Below, in pieces: positions 26,577 through 36,877 of a stretch of 64,000 nucleotides of DNA (its first letter is position 1; each line of letters opens with the position of its first letter). The stretch is taken from NCBI RefSeq assembly GCF_900292075.1, contig NZ_OLMV01000004.1, positions 248,001 to 312,000 of the forward strand, given 5' to 3'. Source of the stretch: Microbacterium timonense. GTDB lineage: Bacteria; Actinomycetota; Actinomycetes; Actinomycetales; Microbacteriaceae. The translations under genes were made by a program, and so were the position numbers. Under the pieces are notes generated by a model, which saw nothing but the letters and a program-made list of their open reading frames with translations, was not told where the DNA came from and did no database searches.

Positions 26577-27767
26577 ATGGACCCCTCCGCGAATCCGCCC
26601 GCCCCGTTGTCGCGCCCGATAATCGCGGGCGTCGTCACCGCACTGGTGGGGGTGACCAGCTCGTTCGCCGTCGTGCTGACCGGGCTGGATGCGGTCGGAG
26701 CCTCGCCGCGAGAAGCGGCGAGCGGCCTTCTGGTGCTGTGCCTGACGATGGGCGTGGCATCGATCCTCCTCGCGTGGCGATACCGGATGCCGATCACCGT
26801 CGCCTGGTCGACACCGGGCGCCGCGGTGCTCGCAGCCACGGGAGCAGTGGAAGGGGGGTGGCCGGCCGCCGTCGGTGCGTTCCTGGTGACCGCTGGACTC
26901 ATCCTCCTGACCGCACTGTGGCCGCAGCTCGGCCGGCTGATCGCCCGCACCCCGCCCTCCCTCGCCCAGGCGATGCTGGCGGGCGTCCTTCTTCCGTTGT
27001 GTCTGGCACCCGTCTCGGGCATCGTCGTCAATCCGTGGGGCGTCGCACCGGTCGTGCTCACGTGGCTGGTGTTCGTACGGCTGGCGCCGCGGTGGGCGGT
27101 GCCGCTCGCCTTCGTCGCGGCATCCGTCGTCGTAGCGGTGGATGTCGCAGTCACCGGCGCGACGGTCGACCCGATGCTGTTCGTGCCGCGGCTCGAGTTG
27201 ACGATGCCGACACTGACGCCGGAGGCGGTCGTCGGGCTCGCGCTGCCGCTGTTCCTCGTGACGATGGCGTCGCAGAACGTGCCCGGCGTCGCCATCATGC
27301 GCAGCTTCGGCTACCAGGTCCCCTGGCGCCCGGCGATGCTCGTGACGGGCCTCGGCACGGCTGTCGCCGCCCCCGCGGGCGGTCACGCGATCAACCTCGC
27401 GGCGATCAGCGCCGCGCTGGCGGCCGCGCCCGACGCGGATCCGGACCCGAAGCGCCGGTGGGTCGCCGGCGTGTCGACGGGCGTCAGCGCCATCGTGCTC
27501 GGGGCGCTGTCGGCGGCGCTCGTCGCACTGGTGGTGATCGCACCGGATGCCGTCATCGCCGCCGTCGCGGGTATCGCGCTGTTCGGCGCATTCGGCTCGG
27601 CCGTGCAGCAGGCGATCGACGACCCCGGAGAGAGGCTCCCCGCGGTCATCACCTTCCTGGTCGCCGCGTCCGGCGTGGCCATCGCGGGCGTCAGCGCGGC
27701 ATTCTGGGCGCTCGTGGCGGGACTCGTCGTGCGGGAGGTGCTTCACATCGGCCGCCGGCGAGGCTGA
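26577..27767 (+). CDS. benE: BenE family benzoate/aromatic acid transporter
   Basis: 396 residues, about 11-12 helices, with BenE-typical ITVAWSTPGAAVLA, LPLFLVTMASQNVPG and GHAINLAAISAA. BenE is an inner-membrane H+/benzoate symporter; no benzoate catabolic genes are nearby, so the substrate may differ. ATG at 26577 follows a TAGCGT box by 9 nt. It converges with pcp, stop to stop 6 nt apart. Confidence 0.9.
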   Translation: MDPSANPPAPLSRPIIAGVVTALVGVTSSFAVVLTGLDAVGASPREAASGLLVLCLTMGVASILLAWRYRMPITVAWSTPGAAVLAATGAVEGGWPAAVGAFLVTAGLILLTALWPQLGRLIARTPPSLAQAMLAGVLLPLCLAPVSGIVVNPWGVAPVVLTWLVFVRLAPRWAVPLAFVAASVVVAVDVAVTGATVDPMLFVPRLELTMPTLTPEAVVGLALPLFLVTMASQNVPGVAIMRSFGYQVPWRPAMLVTGLGTAVAAPAGGHAINLAAISAALAAAPDADPDPKRRWVAGVSTGVSAIVLGALSAALVALVVIAPDAVIAAVAGIALFGAFGSAVQQAIDDPGERLPAVITFLVAASGVAIAGVSAAFWALVAGLVVREVLHIGRRRG

Positions 27768-27773
27768 TGCGGG

Positions 27774-28424
27774 TCAGTGCAGCGTGCCGCCCGGCTCGGT
27801 GGAGTCCGTGACCACGTCGAGGCTGGTGCGCACCGCGACCTCCAGGGCGCGCGCGATGTCGTCGATCGGCAGGGTGGGGAGGTCGGCGCCGCCCGGCGTG
27901 TCATCGGGCGCGTGCTCCGTCGACCACGGCACGTGCACGAAGCCGGCGCGCGTCGCCGGTGGTGCCGCATCCAGCGCCGTGAAGAAGACGTGATTGCAGA
28001 CGAACGTGCCTGCCGAGTACGACACCTCGGCGGGGATGCCCGCCGCCGCGATGCGCCTGACGATCTCCTTCACCGGAACGGTCGCGAAGTGGGCCGTCGC
28101 GGCGCCCGGCGCACTCGGCTCGTCGACGGGTTGCGCTCCGTCGTTGTCGGGGATCCGTGCGTCCCTCAGGTTCAGCGCAACGCGCTCCACTCCCACGGCG
28201 GCGCGGCCTCCCGCCAGGCCCGCGCCGATCACGACGTCGGGTCGATGCTCGGCCATCAGCTGCCGAAGTCCTCGAGCGGCGCCGTGGAAGGTGACCGGCA
28301 GCACGGCGGTGACCAGCTGGTCGGGTCCGTCCCAGCGTGAGGCTACGAGGTGAACGGCCTCGCCCGACGGGTTGGCGGCATCCCCGCCGAAGGGCTCGAA
28401 GCCGGTGAGGAGAGCGATCGTCAC
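27774..28424 (-). CDS. pcp: Pyroglutamyl-peptidase I
   Basis: 216-residue C15 cysteine peptidase removing N-terminal pyroglutamate from peptides. Begins TIALLTGFEPFGGDAANPS. The catalytic triad is visible as Glu80 (GVERVALN), Cys143 (GTFVCNHVF) and His164 (GFVHVPW). Normal length. It lies 9 nt downstream of the RNB nuclease gene on the same strand, so co-transcription is possible, although a TAGCCT box sits 12 nt before its ATG. Confidence 0.96.
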   Translation of the reverse strand: MTIALLTGFEPFGGDAANPSGEAVHLVASRWDGPDQLVTAVLPVTFHGAARGLRQLMAEHRPDVVIGAGLAGGRAAVGVERVALNLRDARIPDNDGAQPVDEPSAPGAATAHFATVPVKEIVRRIAAAGIPAEVSYSAGTFVCNHVFFTALDAAPPATRAGFVHVPWSTEHAPDDTPGGADLPTLPIDDIARALEVAVRTSLDVVTDSTEPGGTLH

Positions 28425-28433
28425 CGTGACAGG

Positions 28434-29873
28434 CTACGGGGGCACGAGTTCCACGGATCCGGTCGCGATGTCGACGGACCGCAGCCGCAGTCGGACGGTG
28501 GTGCCCGCGGGGAGGTCGACCGCAGCCACCTTGGCGGTGACGGGCGGATCGGTCAGTTGCACGCGCACACCGCCGTTGCGCGCGCCCAGAACGACCGCCT
28601 CGAACTCCCGGCCTTCCCGGCCGGACAGGAGAGCGGCCTCGACGCGATCCAGCGTGGCGCCGGCGAGTCGGCTGGCAAGACCATCGCTGCGCCCCATGAT
28701 CTTCGGCAGGGTCGGCAGGCTCTCGCGCGCCCATCGGGGAACCGCGCGGCCGTTCGCGAGCGCTTCGCAGACGACCAGCGACCAGCGGTCGACCAGCCGT
28801 CGCAGCGGTGCGGTGGTGTGAGCGTACGGCGCCCCGATCGCAGCCTGCGCCGGGTCGCTCGGCGGGGCGCCGTCGAAGGCGGCGTATCCGGCGCCGCGGA
28901 AGAGTCCCGCCGCCGCGTCGAGGATCGCCAGCGCGGCCGGAGATGTGCGGTCGAGGCCGCGCAGATAGTCGCCGTAGCTCACGTCGTCTTTCCAGGGGAT
29001 GCCGAGAGCAGCGGTCTGTGCGCGGAACGCGGCGATGTCATCCGGGTCAGCCGCCGGCATCGTGCGCAGGATGCCGACACCGCCCCGCAGCATGATGTCG
29101 GCGGCTGCCATGCCGGTCAGCAGTGACACCTGCGCGTTCCAGTCCTCGATCGGCAGCGGCGCGTCGCGTTCCAGCCGGTATCCGCCGTCGTCCGCCACGA
29201 TGCGGGTCTCGGGGACGTTCAGGCTCGCCCCGCCGCGCTCTGCCTCCCGCGCGAGGCGCTGACCGCCGAACCACTCGAGCGCGTGGAAGGTCGGTGGAGC
29301 CGTTCCGCCCGCGACGGCGGCCTGCGCGTCGACGTAGGTCCACTGCGCGCGGGATCTGATCGTGGCGCGCCGCAGCGTCGTCTCGAGGGGGCGCGCGCCC
29401 TCGTCGAGCACGAATCGCCACACGAACGCGCGCCGGTCACGGTCGGGGAGGAGCGATGCCGCGTCCTCGCTCAAGACGACCGGGTGCAGCGGAATGCGTC
29501 CGTCTGCCGCGTACAGCGTCTGCCCGCGCAGCCGCGCTTCGGCGTCCACCGCTCCGCCCGGCTCGACGAAGGCCGGCACGTCGGCGATCGCGTAGTGCAG
29601 CACTGCTCCGGTCGGCGTGCGTTCCAGGTGCAACGCCTGGTCGAGGTCCGTCGCGCCTTCGGGATCGATCGTGAGGAAGTCGACGTCGCGCAGGTCGTCC
29701 ACCGCTGCCGCGGCGGGTGCGATGGGCACGCCGTCGGCTGCCCGCCGCGCGTCACCTTCCACGTCGGCCGAGAACGCGCCGGGAAGCTCGAGCTCGACGT
29801 GCAGCTGAGCAAGCGCCTCGACCAGCTCGCCGTGGACCGACGCGGGGACGATTCGTGGGCGGTGTGCGGGCAC
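28434..29873 (-). CDS. Short RNB-domain ribonuclease (RNase II/R superfamily)
   Basis: 479 residues. The RNB catalytic domain is recognisable from [14 protein letters not shown] (metal-binding Asp at about 70, 76 and 78) and [15 protein letters not shown] near residue 345. N-terminal cold-shock domains and most of a C-terminal S1 domain are missing or reduced; the final about 80 residues may be a degenerate OB fold. This compact architecture is common in actinobacteria. It degrades RNA 3' to 5' presumably. GTG at 29873 is chosen because TACACT ends 6 nt before it, a leaderless signature; an upstream ATG at 29951 has no such support. Confidence 0.9.
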   Translation of the reverse strand: MPAHRPRIVPASVHGELVEALAQLHVELELPGAFSADVEGDARRAADGVPIAPAAAAVDDLRDVDFLTIDPEGATDLDQALHLERTPTGAVLHYAIADVPAFVEPGGAVDAEARLRGQTLYAADGRIPLHPVVLSEDAASLLPDRDRRAFVWRFVLDEGARPLETTLRRATIRSRAQWTYVDAQAAVAGGTAPPTFHALEWFGGQRLAREAERGGASLNVPETRIVADDGGYRLERDAPLPIEDWNAQVSLLTGMAAADIMLRGGVGILRTMPAADPDDIAAFRAQTAALGIPWKDDVSYGDYLRGLDRTSPAALAILDAAAGLFRGAGYAAFDGAPPSDPAQAAIGAPYAHTTAPLRRLVDRWSLVVCEALANGRAVPRWARESLPTLPKIMGRSDGLASRLAGATLDRVEAALLSGREGREFEAVVLGARNGGVRVQLTDPPVTAKVAAVDLPAGTTVRLRLRSVDIATGSVELVPP

Positions 29874-30011
29874 CCGCCCAGTGTAGGCACCGGCGTCACC
29901 TGTCTCGGCGGCTGCGCGGGCCGGGGGTTCGAGGGCGCCGACTCTCGTCAACGCCCGCAGCTCCTGCCACCGCGCGGGGCCGCGGCATCCCGCGCCCTAG
30001 ACTTGACCCTC

Positions 30012-31811
30012 GTGGTCACCCGTCTGTCGCACTTCTTCCTCCGCACACTCCGTGAAGACCCCGCTGACGCCGAGGTCACGAGCCACAAGCTGCTCGTGCG
30101 CGCCGGCTACATCCGCCGTGCGGCGCCCGGTGTGTTCACGTGGCTGCCGCTGGGGCTGAAGGTCAAGGCGAGGATCGAAGCGGTCATCCGCGAGGAGATG
30201 ACGGCCGCCGGGGCCTACGAGGTGCATTTCCCCGCCCTCCTGCCGCGCGAGCCCTACGAGGCATCGGGACGATGGACGTCCTATGGGGACGGCATCTTCC
30301 GTCTGCAGGACCGCAAGGGTGCCGACTACCTGCTCGCACCGACGCACGAGGAGATGTTCACCCTCCTCGTGAAGGACCTGTACTCGTCGTACAAGGACCT
30401 GCCGCTGACGATCTTCCAGATCCAGGACAAGTACCGCGACGAGGCCCGGCCGCGCGCGGGGCTGCTGCGGGGGCGCGAGTTCACGATGAAGGACGCGTAC
30501 TCCTTCGACTACACCGACGAGGGACAGGATGCCTCGTACCAGTCGCAGCGCGACGCCTACGAGCGGATCTTCCAGAAGCTCGGCCTGGAGTACGTCATCG
30601 TCGCGGCCGACAACGGACTGATGGGCGGCGCGCGCTCCGAGGAGTTCCTGCATCCGACACCCGTCGGCGAAGACACCTTCGTGCGCTCGGCCGGCGGCTA
30701 CGCTGCCAACGTCGAGGCGTTCACGACGATCGCGCCCGAGCCCGTCCCGTTCGACGGGCTCGGCGCCCCGGTGATCTTCGACTCGCCCGACACGCCGACG
30801 ATCCAGACGCTCGTCGACCACGCGAACGCACACCTGGAGCCGCCCGTCTCCGGGATCGCGGGGCCGGCGACCGACGGCGCGTCGGAGTGGACGGCCGCGC
30901 ACACCCTCAAGAACGTGGTCCTCGCCCTGACGCACCTCGACGGCACGCGCGAGCTCGTCATCGTCGGCATCCCGGGCGACCGCGAGGTCGACGACAAGCG
31001 CGTCGAAGTCGCGTTCGCGCCCGCGGCGGTCGAGCCGGCCACCGAGCAGGACTTCGAGAACAACCCGCTCCTGGTGAAGGGCTACATCGGACCGTGGTCC
31101 GAGACAGGGCCCGTGCTCGGGGAGGACTCCGCCACCGGCATCCGCTACCTCCTCGACCCGCGCGTGGTCGACGGCACGGCGTGGATCACCGGAGCCAACA
31201 TCGACGAGAAGCACGTCCACACCCTGGTGGCCGGTCGCGACTTCACCGGCGACGGCTTCGTGGAGGTGGCGAACGTCCGCGCCGGTGACCCCGCCCCCGA
31301 CGGCTCGGGCCCGGTGGAGCTGGCCCGGGGCATGGAGATCGGCCATGTGTTCCAGCTGGGCCGGTTCTTCGCCGAGACGCTCGGGCTCAAGGTCCTCGAC
31401 GAGAACGGCAAGCTGGTCACCGTCACGATGGGCTCGTACGGCATCGGCGTCACCCGCATCCTGGCGATCATCGCCGAGCTCAACAACGACGACAAGGGCC
31501 TGATCTGGCCGACGTCGGTGGCGCCGTTCGACGTGCACGTCGTGGCCACCGGCAAGGACCAGGTCGCCTTCGGCGTCGCGGAATCGCTGTCGGCGCAGCT
31601 GGAGGCATCCGGTCTGGATGTGCTGTACGACGACCGGCTCAAGGTCTCGCCGGGCGTGAAGTTCGGCGATGCCGAGCTGGTCGGCGTTCCGCGGATCGTC
31701 ATCGTAGGCCGCGGAGCCGCCGACGGGCAGGTCGAGCTCTGGGATCGTCGCACCGGGGATCGCGAGGTCGTCCCGGTGGCCGAAGCGGTCGCCCGTCTCG
31801 CCGCGCGCTGA
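30012..31811 (+). CDS. proS: Prolyl-tRNA synthetase, bacterial type
   Basis: 599-residue class II aminoacyl-tRNA synthetase charging tRNA-Pro. Motif 2 region [19 protein letters not shown], an inserted editing domain (about residues 225-410), motif 3 [13 protein letters not shown] and a C-terminal anticodon-binding domain are all present; length is standard. The GTG at 30012 gives the usual N-terminus [14 protein letters not shown] and follows TAGACT by 8 nt. Followed by a GC-rich 18-bp repeat with hairpin potential. Confidence 0.97.
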   Translation: MVTRLSHFFLRTLREDPADAEVTSHKLLVRAGYIRRAAPGVFTWLPLGLKVKARIEAVIREEMTAAGAYEVHFPALLPREPYEASGRWTSYGDGIFRLQDRKGADYLLAPTHEEMFTLLVKDLYSSYKDLPLTIFQIQDKYRDEARPRAGLLRGREFTMKDAYSFDYTDEGQDASYQSQRDAYERIFQKLGLEYVIVAADNGLMGGARSEEFLHPTPVGEDTFVRSAGGYAANVEAFTTIAPEPVPFDGLGAPVIFDSPDTPTIQTLVDHANAHLEPPVSGIAGPATDGASEWTAAHTLKNVVLALTHLDGTRELVIVGIPGDREVDDKRVEVAFAPAAVEPATEQDFENNPLLVKGYIGPWSETGPVLGEDSATGIRYLLDPRVVDGTAWITGANIDEKHVHTLVAGRDFTGDGFVEVANVRAGDPAPDGSGPVELARGMEIGHVFQLGRFFAETLGLKVLDENGKLVTVTMGSYGIGVTRILAIIAELNNDDKGLIWPTSVAPFDVHVVATGKDQVAFGVAESLSAQLEASGLDVLYDDRLKVSPGVKFGDAELVGVPRIVIVGRGAADGQVELWDRRTGDREVVPVAEAVARLAAR

Positions 31812-31829
31812 TCACGCCAGGGGGCTCCG

Positions 31830-31875
31830 CCCGCCGGCGCGGGCCCGCCCGCCGGCGCGGGCCCGCCCGCCGGCG
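31830..31875. repeat. 18-bp tandem repeat with hairpin-forming units
   Basis: Two full copies and one partial copy of CCCGCCGGCGCGGGCCCG (31830-31847, 31848-31865, 31866-31875). Each full unit can form GCCCGC/GCGGGC with a 4-nt loop. Lies 18 nt after the proS stop; may act as a terminator without U-tract or simply be slippage. Confidence 0.8.
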
Positions 31876-31910
31876 ACCCCAGCGCCCGGGACACGTGGCA
31901 CGCTGGCTTC

Positions 31911-32960
31911 ATGGCTCCAAGCGACGCGGCAACGATTCCGCACACCGTCACCGAGCAGCTGCGCGCCACGATCGACGCGGCCGGCATCACCGAGAACGTC
32001 GACCTCGTCGCCCGCATCCTGGCCACCGGCATCGGACTGGGCATCGATCCGGCGGATCGGCTCGACCTGAAGATCGCCAGCGCTGCCCTCACCGAGATGC
32101 GCGCGGCCTTCCAGCTGTTCGCTCCGTACGAGGACGTGCCGAAGGCCACCATCTTCGGGTCGGCCCGCACGCTCCCTGACCACGCGATGTACCGCCAGGC
32201 GGCGGAGGTCGCGGCGGCGCTCGCAGGACGCGGCTGGATGGTGGTGACCGGCGCCGGGCCGGGCATCATGCAGGCGGCGGCCGAGGGAGCCGGCCCGCAG
32301 AACTCGCTCGGCGTGTCGATCCGGTTGCCGTTCGAAGAGAAACCCAACGCCGTCGTCGGGTCGGGAGCCCGCAACGTCGCCATGAAGTACTTCTTCACCC
32401 GCAAGCTGATGCTCGTGAAGGAGTCGCGCGGGTTCGTGTGCGTGCCCGGCGGATTCGGAACCCTCGACGAGATGTTCGAGCTGCTCACGCTGCAGCAGAC
32501 CGGCAAGGCGGACCCCACGCCGATCGTGCTGCTGGACGCCCCAGGCGGGACGTTCTGGTCGGGGCTGCAGCGCTTCGTCGACGAGCAGCTGCTGCCGACC
32601 GGTGTCATCTCGGAAGGCGACTTCGACCGGGTGCTGATCACCGACTCCGTCGCCGCGGCCGTCGACGAGCTCACCGGCTTCTACCGCAACTACGACTCCC
32701 TGCGATGGGTCGGCAGGCGTCTGGTGTTGCGATTGAAGGCCGAGCCCACCGATGCCGAGGTCGAGGCGCTGAACGCCCGCTTCGGCGACCTCCTCGCCGA
32801 GGGTGCCATCGAGCGCCGCGAACCGCTCCGCGTCGAGCGCGAGGACGATGACCAGCTCGAACTTCCCCGTCTCGTGCTGCGGCTGAACCAGTTCCGCGTG
32901 GGCGAGCTACACCGGTTGATCCGCGCCCTGAACCAGCTCGAGTCCGCGCCCGCCGCGTGA
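31911..32960 (+). CDS. LOG family protein (nucleotide 5'-monophosphate nucleosidase-like)
   Basis: 349 residues, Rossmann-like LOG/TIGR00730 family. Shows TIFGSARTLPDHAMY, TGAGPGIMQAAAEGA, and the signature PGGFGTLDEMFELLT at about residues 179-193. Related proteins release cytokinin-type bases or act as AMP/pyrimidine 5'-nucleotide nucleosidases. The C-terminal third (acidic and Leu-rich) is longer than in plant LOG. ATG at 31911. Family is firm; the substrate is not. Confidence 0.9.
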   Translation: MAPSDAATIPHTVTEQLRATIDAAGITENVDLVARILATGIGLGIDPADRLDLKIASAALTEMRAAFQLFAPYEDVPKATIFGSARTLPDHAMYRQAAEVAAALAGRGWMVVTGAGPGIMQAAAEGAGPQNSLGVSIRLPFEEKPNAVVGSGARNVAMKYFFTRKLMLVKESRGFVCVPGGFGTLDEMFELLTLQQTGKADPTPIVLLDAPGGTFWSGLQRFVDEQLLPTGVISEGDFDRVLITDSVAAAVDELTGFYRNYDSLRWVGRRLVLRLKAEPTDAEVEALNARFGDLLAEGAIERREPLRVEREDDDQLELPRLVLRLNQFRVGELHRLIRALNQLESAPAA

Positions 32961-33050
32961 TTGCGGCGCCCGCGTGTACGGGCGCTGCCGAGGGTGCGGC
33001 GCCGAGACTCCGCGCAGCATGAAGGCGTTCTCATGCGGTGGACGCCAGCC

Positions 33051-33083
33051 GTTCACCGGGGGTTCCGGTAGACGTCGCCGGGC
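33051..33083 (+). promoter_or_regulatory. PHO-box-like direct repeats upstream of phoX
   Basis: Three 11-nt units in tandem: GTTCACCGGGG, GTTCCGGTAGA, CGTCGCCGGGC, about 70-100 nt before the phosphatase start, plus GTTCTCATGCG at 33027. Actinobacterial PhoP boxes are 11-nt direct repeats of GTTCACC type, so phosphate control is likely; the third unit is weak. Nothing else stands out in 32961-33153. Confidence 0.5.
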
Positions 33084-33153
33084 GCCGTGAAGCTGGCGCA
33101 CGCCGGCGCCATCGCGCATCCGGCAGCACGACCGCCCAGCAGAGAGGACGCCC

Positions 33154-35217
33154 GTGAGCATCGTCGAAGGATTCCGCCGTTCCCTTCCCCTGGCAGAGCA
33201 CGCCCGGGGCAAGCGGCTCGCCGTGACCTGCCGGTTGAAGTGCGCGAACGCGTGCCTGGGACCGGAGTGCAACTCGTCCCACAACCCGACGTTCCAGGAA
33301 GTGGCATCCGCCGCCCTGTCGCGCCGCGCTCTGCTCGGGCTGGGCGCCGCCGGAGCGCTCGCCATCGCGGTCGGCGGTCTGCGCTCGCAGGCGCCGGTGT
33401 CCGCGCCCGGGTCGTCGGGACTCGGCGGCGCCGGTGCGGCGTTCGCCCGGCCGGGCGGCGGCAGCCTTCCCTTCCAGGCGATCTCGCCGGTGAACCGGCT
33501 CGTCGACGAGTTCACGGTTCCTGCCGGCTACACCTGGCAGCCGATCATCCGCTGGGGCGACCCTCTCTTCTCCCACGCGCCGGTGTTCGACATCAACGCG
33601 CAGTCGGCCGCAGCCCAGTCGCTGCAGTTCGGCTACAACAGCGACTACCTCGACATCGTGGCCGACCCGAGCGGCAAGACCGGGGTGCTCGTCAACAATC
33701 ACGAGTACTGCAACCCCGGCATCATGTTCCCGCCCTCCAGCGACCCCGCCGAACTGCGCCGACGCGGTGACATCTTCAAGGCCGCGCAGGGCATGTCGGT
33801 GGTGGAGGTCGCGCGCAAGCGCACCGGAACGCCATGGTCGTACGTCATCGACGGCAGGCGCAATCGCCGCATCACCGTCGAGACGGTCTTCGAGCTCACC
33901 GGCCCGGCTGCCGGCAGCGATCTCGTCAAGACCGTCGCGGATCCGGAGGGCCGCTGGGTGCGCGGAACGCTGGGCAACTGCGCAGGGGGCACCACACCCT
34001 GGGGCACGATCCTCTCCGGCGAGGAGAACTTCAACGGCTACTTCGCCTGGGCTGCCGACACTCCCGCGCAGAAGCGCTACCAAGCGACGTCATCCACTTC
34101 GACGGAGACCGGCTGGGAGAAGTACGACCCGCGTTTCGACGCACATGACCCGGACTACGTCAACGAGCCGAACCGCTTCGGCTACATCGTCGAGATCGAC
34201 CCCCAGGACCCCACCTCGACCCCGCGCAAGCACACCGCAATGGGGCGCTTCAAGCACGAGGGTGCGAACGTCATCGTCGCCGAGGACGGTCGCGTGGTCG
34301 CCTACATGGGCGATGACGAGCGCAACGACTACCTGTACAAGTTCGTGTCAAAGAACAAGATCTCCGGTTCGCGCAAGAAGAACATGCAGCTGCTGAGCGA
34401 AGGCGACCTGTACGTGGCCACGTTCACCGGCAACTCGCCGGCCGGCGAGATCCTCGGCACCGGTGCGCTGCCGAGCGACGGGCAGTTCGACGGGTCGGGA
34501 CGGTGGATCCCGCTGACCCAGAACGGGAAGAGCGTCGTGCCGGGCTTCACCACCGAAGAGGTCCTCGTCTACACGCGGCTGGCGGCGGACGCCGTGGGCG
34601 CGACCAAGATGGACCGTCCCGAGGACGTCGAGCCCAGCCCGAAGACCGGCAAGGTCTACCTCGCGCTGACGAACAATTCGGCGCGCTCGGCCGCCACGCT
34701 CGACGAGGCCAACCCGGTGACGGGCAACCGCTATGGCCACGTCGTGGAGCTGACCGAGACCGCGGGTCAAGCCGGCACGACGTTCGGGTGGAGCATCCTG
34801 CTCCTCTGCGGCGACCCGGCCGTGTTCGCCAATTCGTACTTCGCCGGCTTTCCCGCAGAGCTGGTGTCGCCGATCTCGTGCCCCGACAACGTCGCCTTCG
34901 ACTCGGCGGGCAACCTGTGGATCTCCACCGACGGCGCGCCCAGCACCATCGGCTACAACGACGGCCTGTTCCTCGTTCCCCTCGAGGGCGCCGAGCGTGG
35001 CCACGTGCAGCAGTTCCTCTCGGTGCCGCGTGAGGCCGAGACGTGCGGGCCGCTCATCCACGACAAGGACGGACTGGTGTTCGTGGCGGTGCAGCACCCG
35101 GGCGAAGGAGGCACATTCGCTGCGCCGACGTCGCTGTTCCCGGACTACGGCTCATCCGAACCCGGTGACGTGGCGACCGCGCCGCGCCCGGCGGTCGTGC
35201 AGGTCTACCGCGCCTGA
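33154..35217 (+). CDS. phoX: PhoX family phosphatase, Tat-exported
   Basis: 687 residues of the PhoX/DUF839 beta-propeller alkaline phosphatases (Ca/Fe dependent). The N-terminus has the PhoX-type cysteine stretch TCRLKCANACLGPEC, followed by a twin-arginine motif SRRALLGLG at about residues 56-64 and a hydrophobic core. Within the enzyme, PWGTILSGEENFNGYF, RFKHEGANVIVAEDG and NPVTGNRYGHVVEL match conserved metal-site regions. It hydrolyses phosphomonoesters outside the cell to supply phosphate. GTG at 33154. PHO-box-like repeats upstream and a bidirectional terminator downstream frame it as a single-gene unit. Confidence 0.94.
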   Translation: MSIVEGFRRSLPLAEHARGKRLAVTCRLKCANACLGPECNSSHNPTFQEVASAALSRRALLGLGAAGALAIAVGGLRSQAPVSAPGSSGLGGAGAAFARPGGGSLPFQAISPVNRLVDEFTVPAGYTWQPIIRWGDPLFSHAPVFDINAQSAAAQSLQFGYNSDYLDIVADPSGKTGVLVNNHEYCNPGIMFPPSSDPAELRRRGDIFKAAQGMSVVEVARKRTGTPWSYVIDGRRNRRITVETVFELTGPAAGSDLVKTVADPEGRWVRGTLGNCAGGTTPWGTILSGEENFNGYFAWAADTPAQKRYQATSSTSTETGWEKYDPRFDAHDPDYVNEPNRFGYIVEIDPQDPTSTPRKHTAMGRFKHEGANVIVAEDGRVVAYMGDDERNDYLYKFVSKNKISGSRKKNMQLLSEGDLYVATFTGNSPAGEILGTGALPSDGQFDGSGRWIPLTQNGKSVVPGFTTEEVLVYTRLAADAVGATKMDRPEDVEPSPKTGKVYLALTNNSARSAATLDEANPVTGNRYGHVVELTETAGQAGTTFGWSILLLCGDPAVFANSYFAGFPAELVSPISCPDNVAFDSAGNLWISTDGAPSTIGYNDGLFLVPLEGAERGHVQQFLSVPREAETCGPLIHDKDGLVFVAVQHPGEGGTFAAPTSLFPDYGSSEPGDVATAPRPAVVQVYRA

Positions 35218-35227
35218 TCCTGATCCC

Positions 35228-35259
35228 GGATGCCGCGCCGGCACGTCGGCGCGGCATCC
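35228..35259. terminator. Bidirectional hairpin between convergent genes
   Basis: Perfect 13-bp stem (35228-35240 with 35247-35259; GGATGCCGCGCCG and its complement) with a 6-nt loop, placed between the stops of phoX and the convergent PPOX-type gene. No U-tract on either side, as is common in high-GC actinobacteria. Confidence 0.75.
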
Positions 35260-35266
35260 GCGTGCG

Positions 35267-35788
35267 TCAGCAGGTGACCTTGCCGTGCGACATCGTGCCG
35301 TCGGGGGTGTCACGGGTCACGAGCGCCTTGAGCATGCCCGCCGCGGCCACGATCTTCCCGTGCTTGGGCTCCCAGTACTCGCATTCGACGGGGGTGACCC
35401 GCAGCAGGACGATGCCGGGGGTGTCCAGTCCGTCCTCGAACCAGATGTCGAGGTCGGGGGAGTACAGCTCCTTCATCTTCGCTTCGTCGCGGACCACCTC
35501 GGCGCGGCCGGCGACGGACACGTAACGGTGACCCTTCGAATCCAGGTACGACAATCCGACGTCGTGCTGCGGGTCGGCCTGGGATTCGGCGACCTTCGTC
35601 GTCCCCGCCAGGGTGAAGAACCAGAGGTCTCCCGCGTCGTCCATCTGCCGTGTGCTCATGGGCCGGCTCACGAGGTTGCCCGCCGGATCACGGGTAGTCA
35701 GCATCGTGAAGTCAATGTCTTCCACCAGTTCCTTCACGCGTGCCATCGCCTCCCGCCCGGTGACGAGATCCTGTTCTGTGTGCGTCAT
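35267..35788 (-). CDS. Pyridoxamine 5'-phosphate oxidase-like general stress protein
   Basis: 173-residue split-barrel flavin-binding protein of the general stress protein 26 type. Recognisable parts are DFTMLTTRDPAGNLVSRPM, DDAGDLWFFTLAGT and RYVSVAGRAEVVRDE. Members bind FMN/FAD or F420; the reaction is usually undefined. ATG at 35788. It stands alone, convergent with phoX, and is 120 nt from the DUF1206 gene. Confidence 0.88.
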   Translation of the reverse strand: MTHTEQDLVTGREAMARVKELVEDIDFTMLTTRDPAGNLVSRPMSTRQMDDAGDLWFFTLAGTTKVAESQADPQHDVGLSYLDSKGHRYVSVAGRAEVVRDEAKMKELYSPDLDIWFEDGLDTPGIVLLRVTPVECEYWEPKHGKIVAAAGMLKALVTRDTPDGTMSHGKVTC

Positions 35789-35908
35789 GCCACCACGCTC
35801 GCGGCGGCCCCGCCCGTCCGACAGGGCATTGACAGCGCGGATGCCGCGGCTTACCGTCCGGCGGATGCCGCCTGTCGCGGCGGAATCTCCCCGGCCGCGC
35901 GTGGCGCG

Positions 35909-36751
35909 TCACATCCTGGCGAAGCGTGCGCGGGCGACGGTGAACGCACCGTAGGCGAGGAACCCGAGGCCGACGATCCATGCCAACGCGGGACCGAGCG
36001 GCAGTGCCAGCAGCGCGTCGACCGCGCCATCGAGGCCTCCGGCCGCCTTCGCGTCGGCGTGGAGCGCCGCGATGACCAGCAGGACTCCGACGACACCCAG
36101 CGCGATTCCCTTCGCGATGAAGCCGACGACCCCCAGAGCGCTGAGCGCCCGTCCCAGACCGTTCCGGGGGATGCGCATCCGGTTGCGGAAGCTGCGACGG
36201 ACTCCCATCACGATGAAGGCGACGCCGCCCGCGCCGATGGCCAGGCCCACGAGGACCAGCACGATGGGGCCGCCCGGGATGTGCAGCAGGCTCCGGCTCG
36301 CGCCCTCCGCCGCCCGCTCGCCGTTCGGCCGCGCGCCCATGGCCACGCTTGCGGCGATGACGCCGAGGGCCGCGAACACCACGGCCTGGCCCCACTCCGC
36401 CAGTCGCCGGCCCCACTTGTGCGCCGCTCCCTTCATGTCACCGGACGGGTCGTACGCGAGGAGTCCCTCGGTGGCGTGCCAGACGCCCAGCGCCCACAGG
36501 CCGATCGCGAGGAGCCATAGCGCGACGAAGCCGGCCGGCGCCCCGGCGACGGCCTTCATGGCCCCGGCCTGATCGCCCTCGCCGTGCCCGCCCGAGGCGA
36601 TCACGAGCACGATGACCCCGATGAGTCCGTGGACGACACCACTGGCGACATACCCGGCTCGAGCCAGCGCCTCGAACACCGGGTTCGACTCGGCCTTGCG
36701 CGCGACATGCTTCGCCTCCGCCTTCACGGGATGCCGCGCGTCCGTGCTCAC
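35909..36751 (-). CDS. DUF1206 family membrane protein
   Basis: 280 residues with six helices arranged as three repeated pairs, each beginning with an ARAGYVASGVVH / EWGQAVVFAALG / GVVGFIAKGIALG-like element, the hallmark of DUF1206. Function unknown. GTG at 36751 is preferred since a TAGCTT box lies 7 nt upstream (leaderless type) and no good start exists further up. Divergent from the lipase gene. Confidence 0.9.
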   Translation of the reverse strand: MSTDARHPVKAEAKHVARKAESNPVFEALARAGYVASGVVHGLIGVIVLVIASGGHGEGDQAGAMKAVAGAPAGFVALWLLAIGLWALGVWHATEGLLAYDPSGDMKGAAHKWGRRLAEWGQAVVFAALGVIAASVAMGARPNGERAAEGASRSLLHIPGGPIVLVLVGLAIGAGGVAFIVMGVRRSFRNRMRIPRNGLGRALSALGVVGFIAKGIALGVVGVLLVIAALHADAKAAGGLDGAVDALLALPLGPALAWIVGLGFLAYGAFTVARARFARM

Positions 36752-36877
36752 GACCCTCAAGCTAGACCGTCGCGGGGTCCCGCAGATGGCCCTTGACGCG
36801 ACAGCACTCGAGTGCCAGCGCCGCAGCTGCGCCGTCGGCGAGAGCGCAGCCCGGCCGGGCCGCCTAACATGGAGCGG

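Noticed and set aside
31145-32674. 509-codon minus frame with Pro/Ala repeats
   Set aside because: Opposes proS and the LOG gene; its repeat peptides come from the 18-bp tandem repeat.
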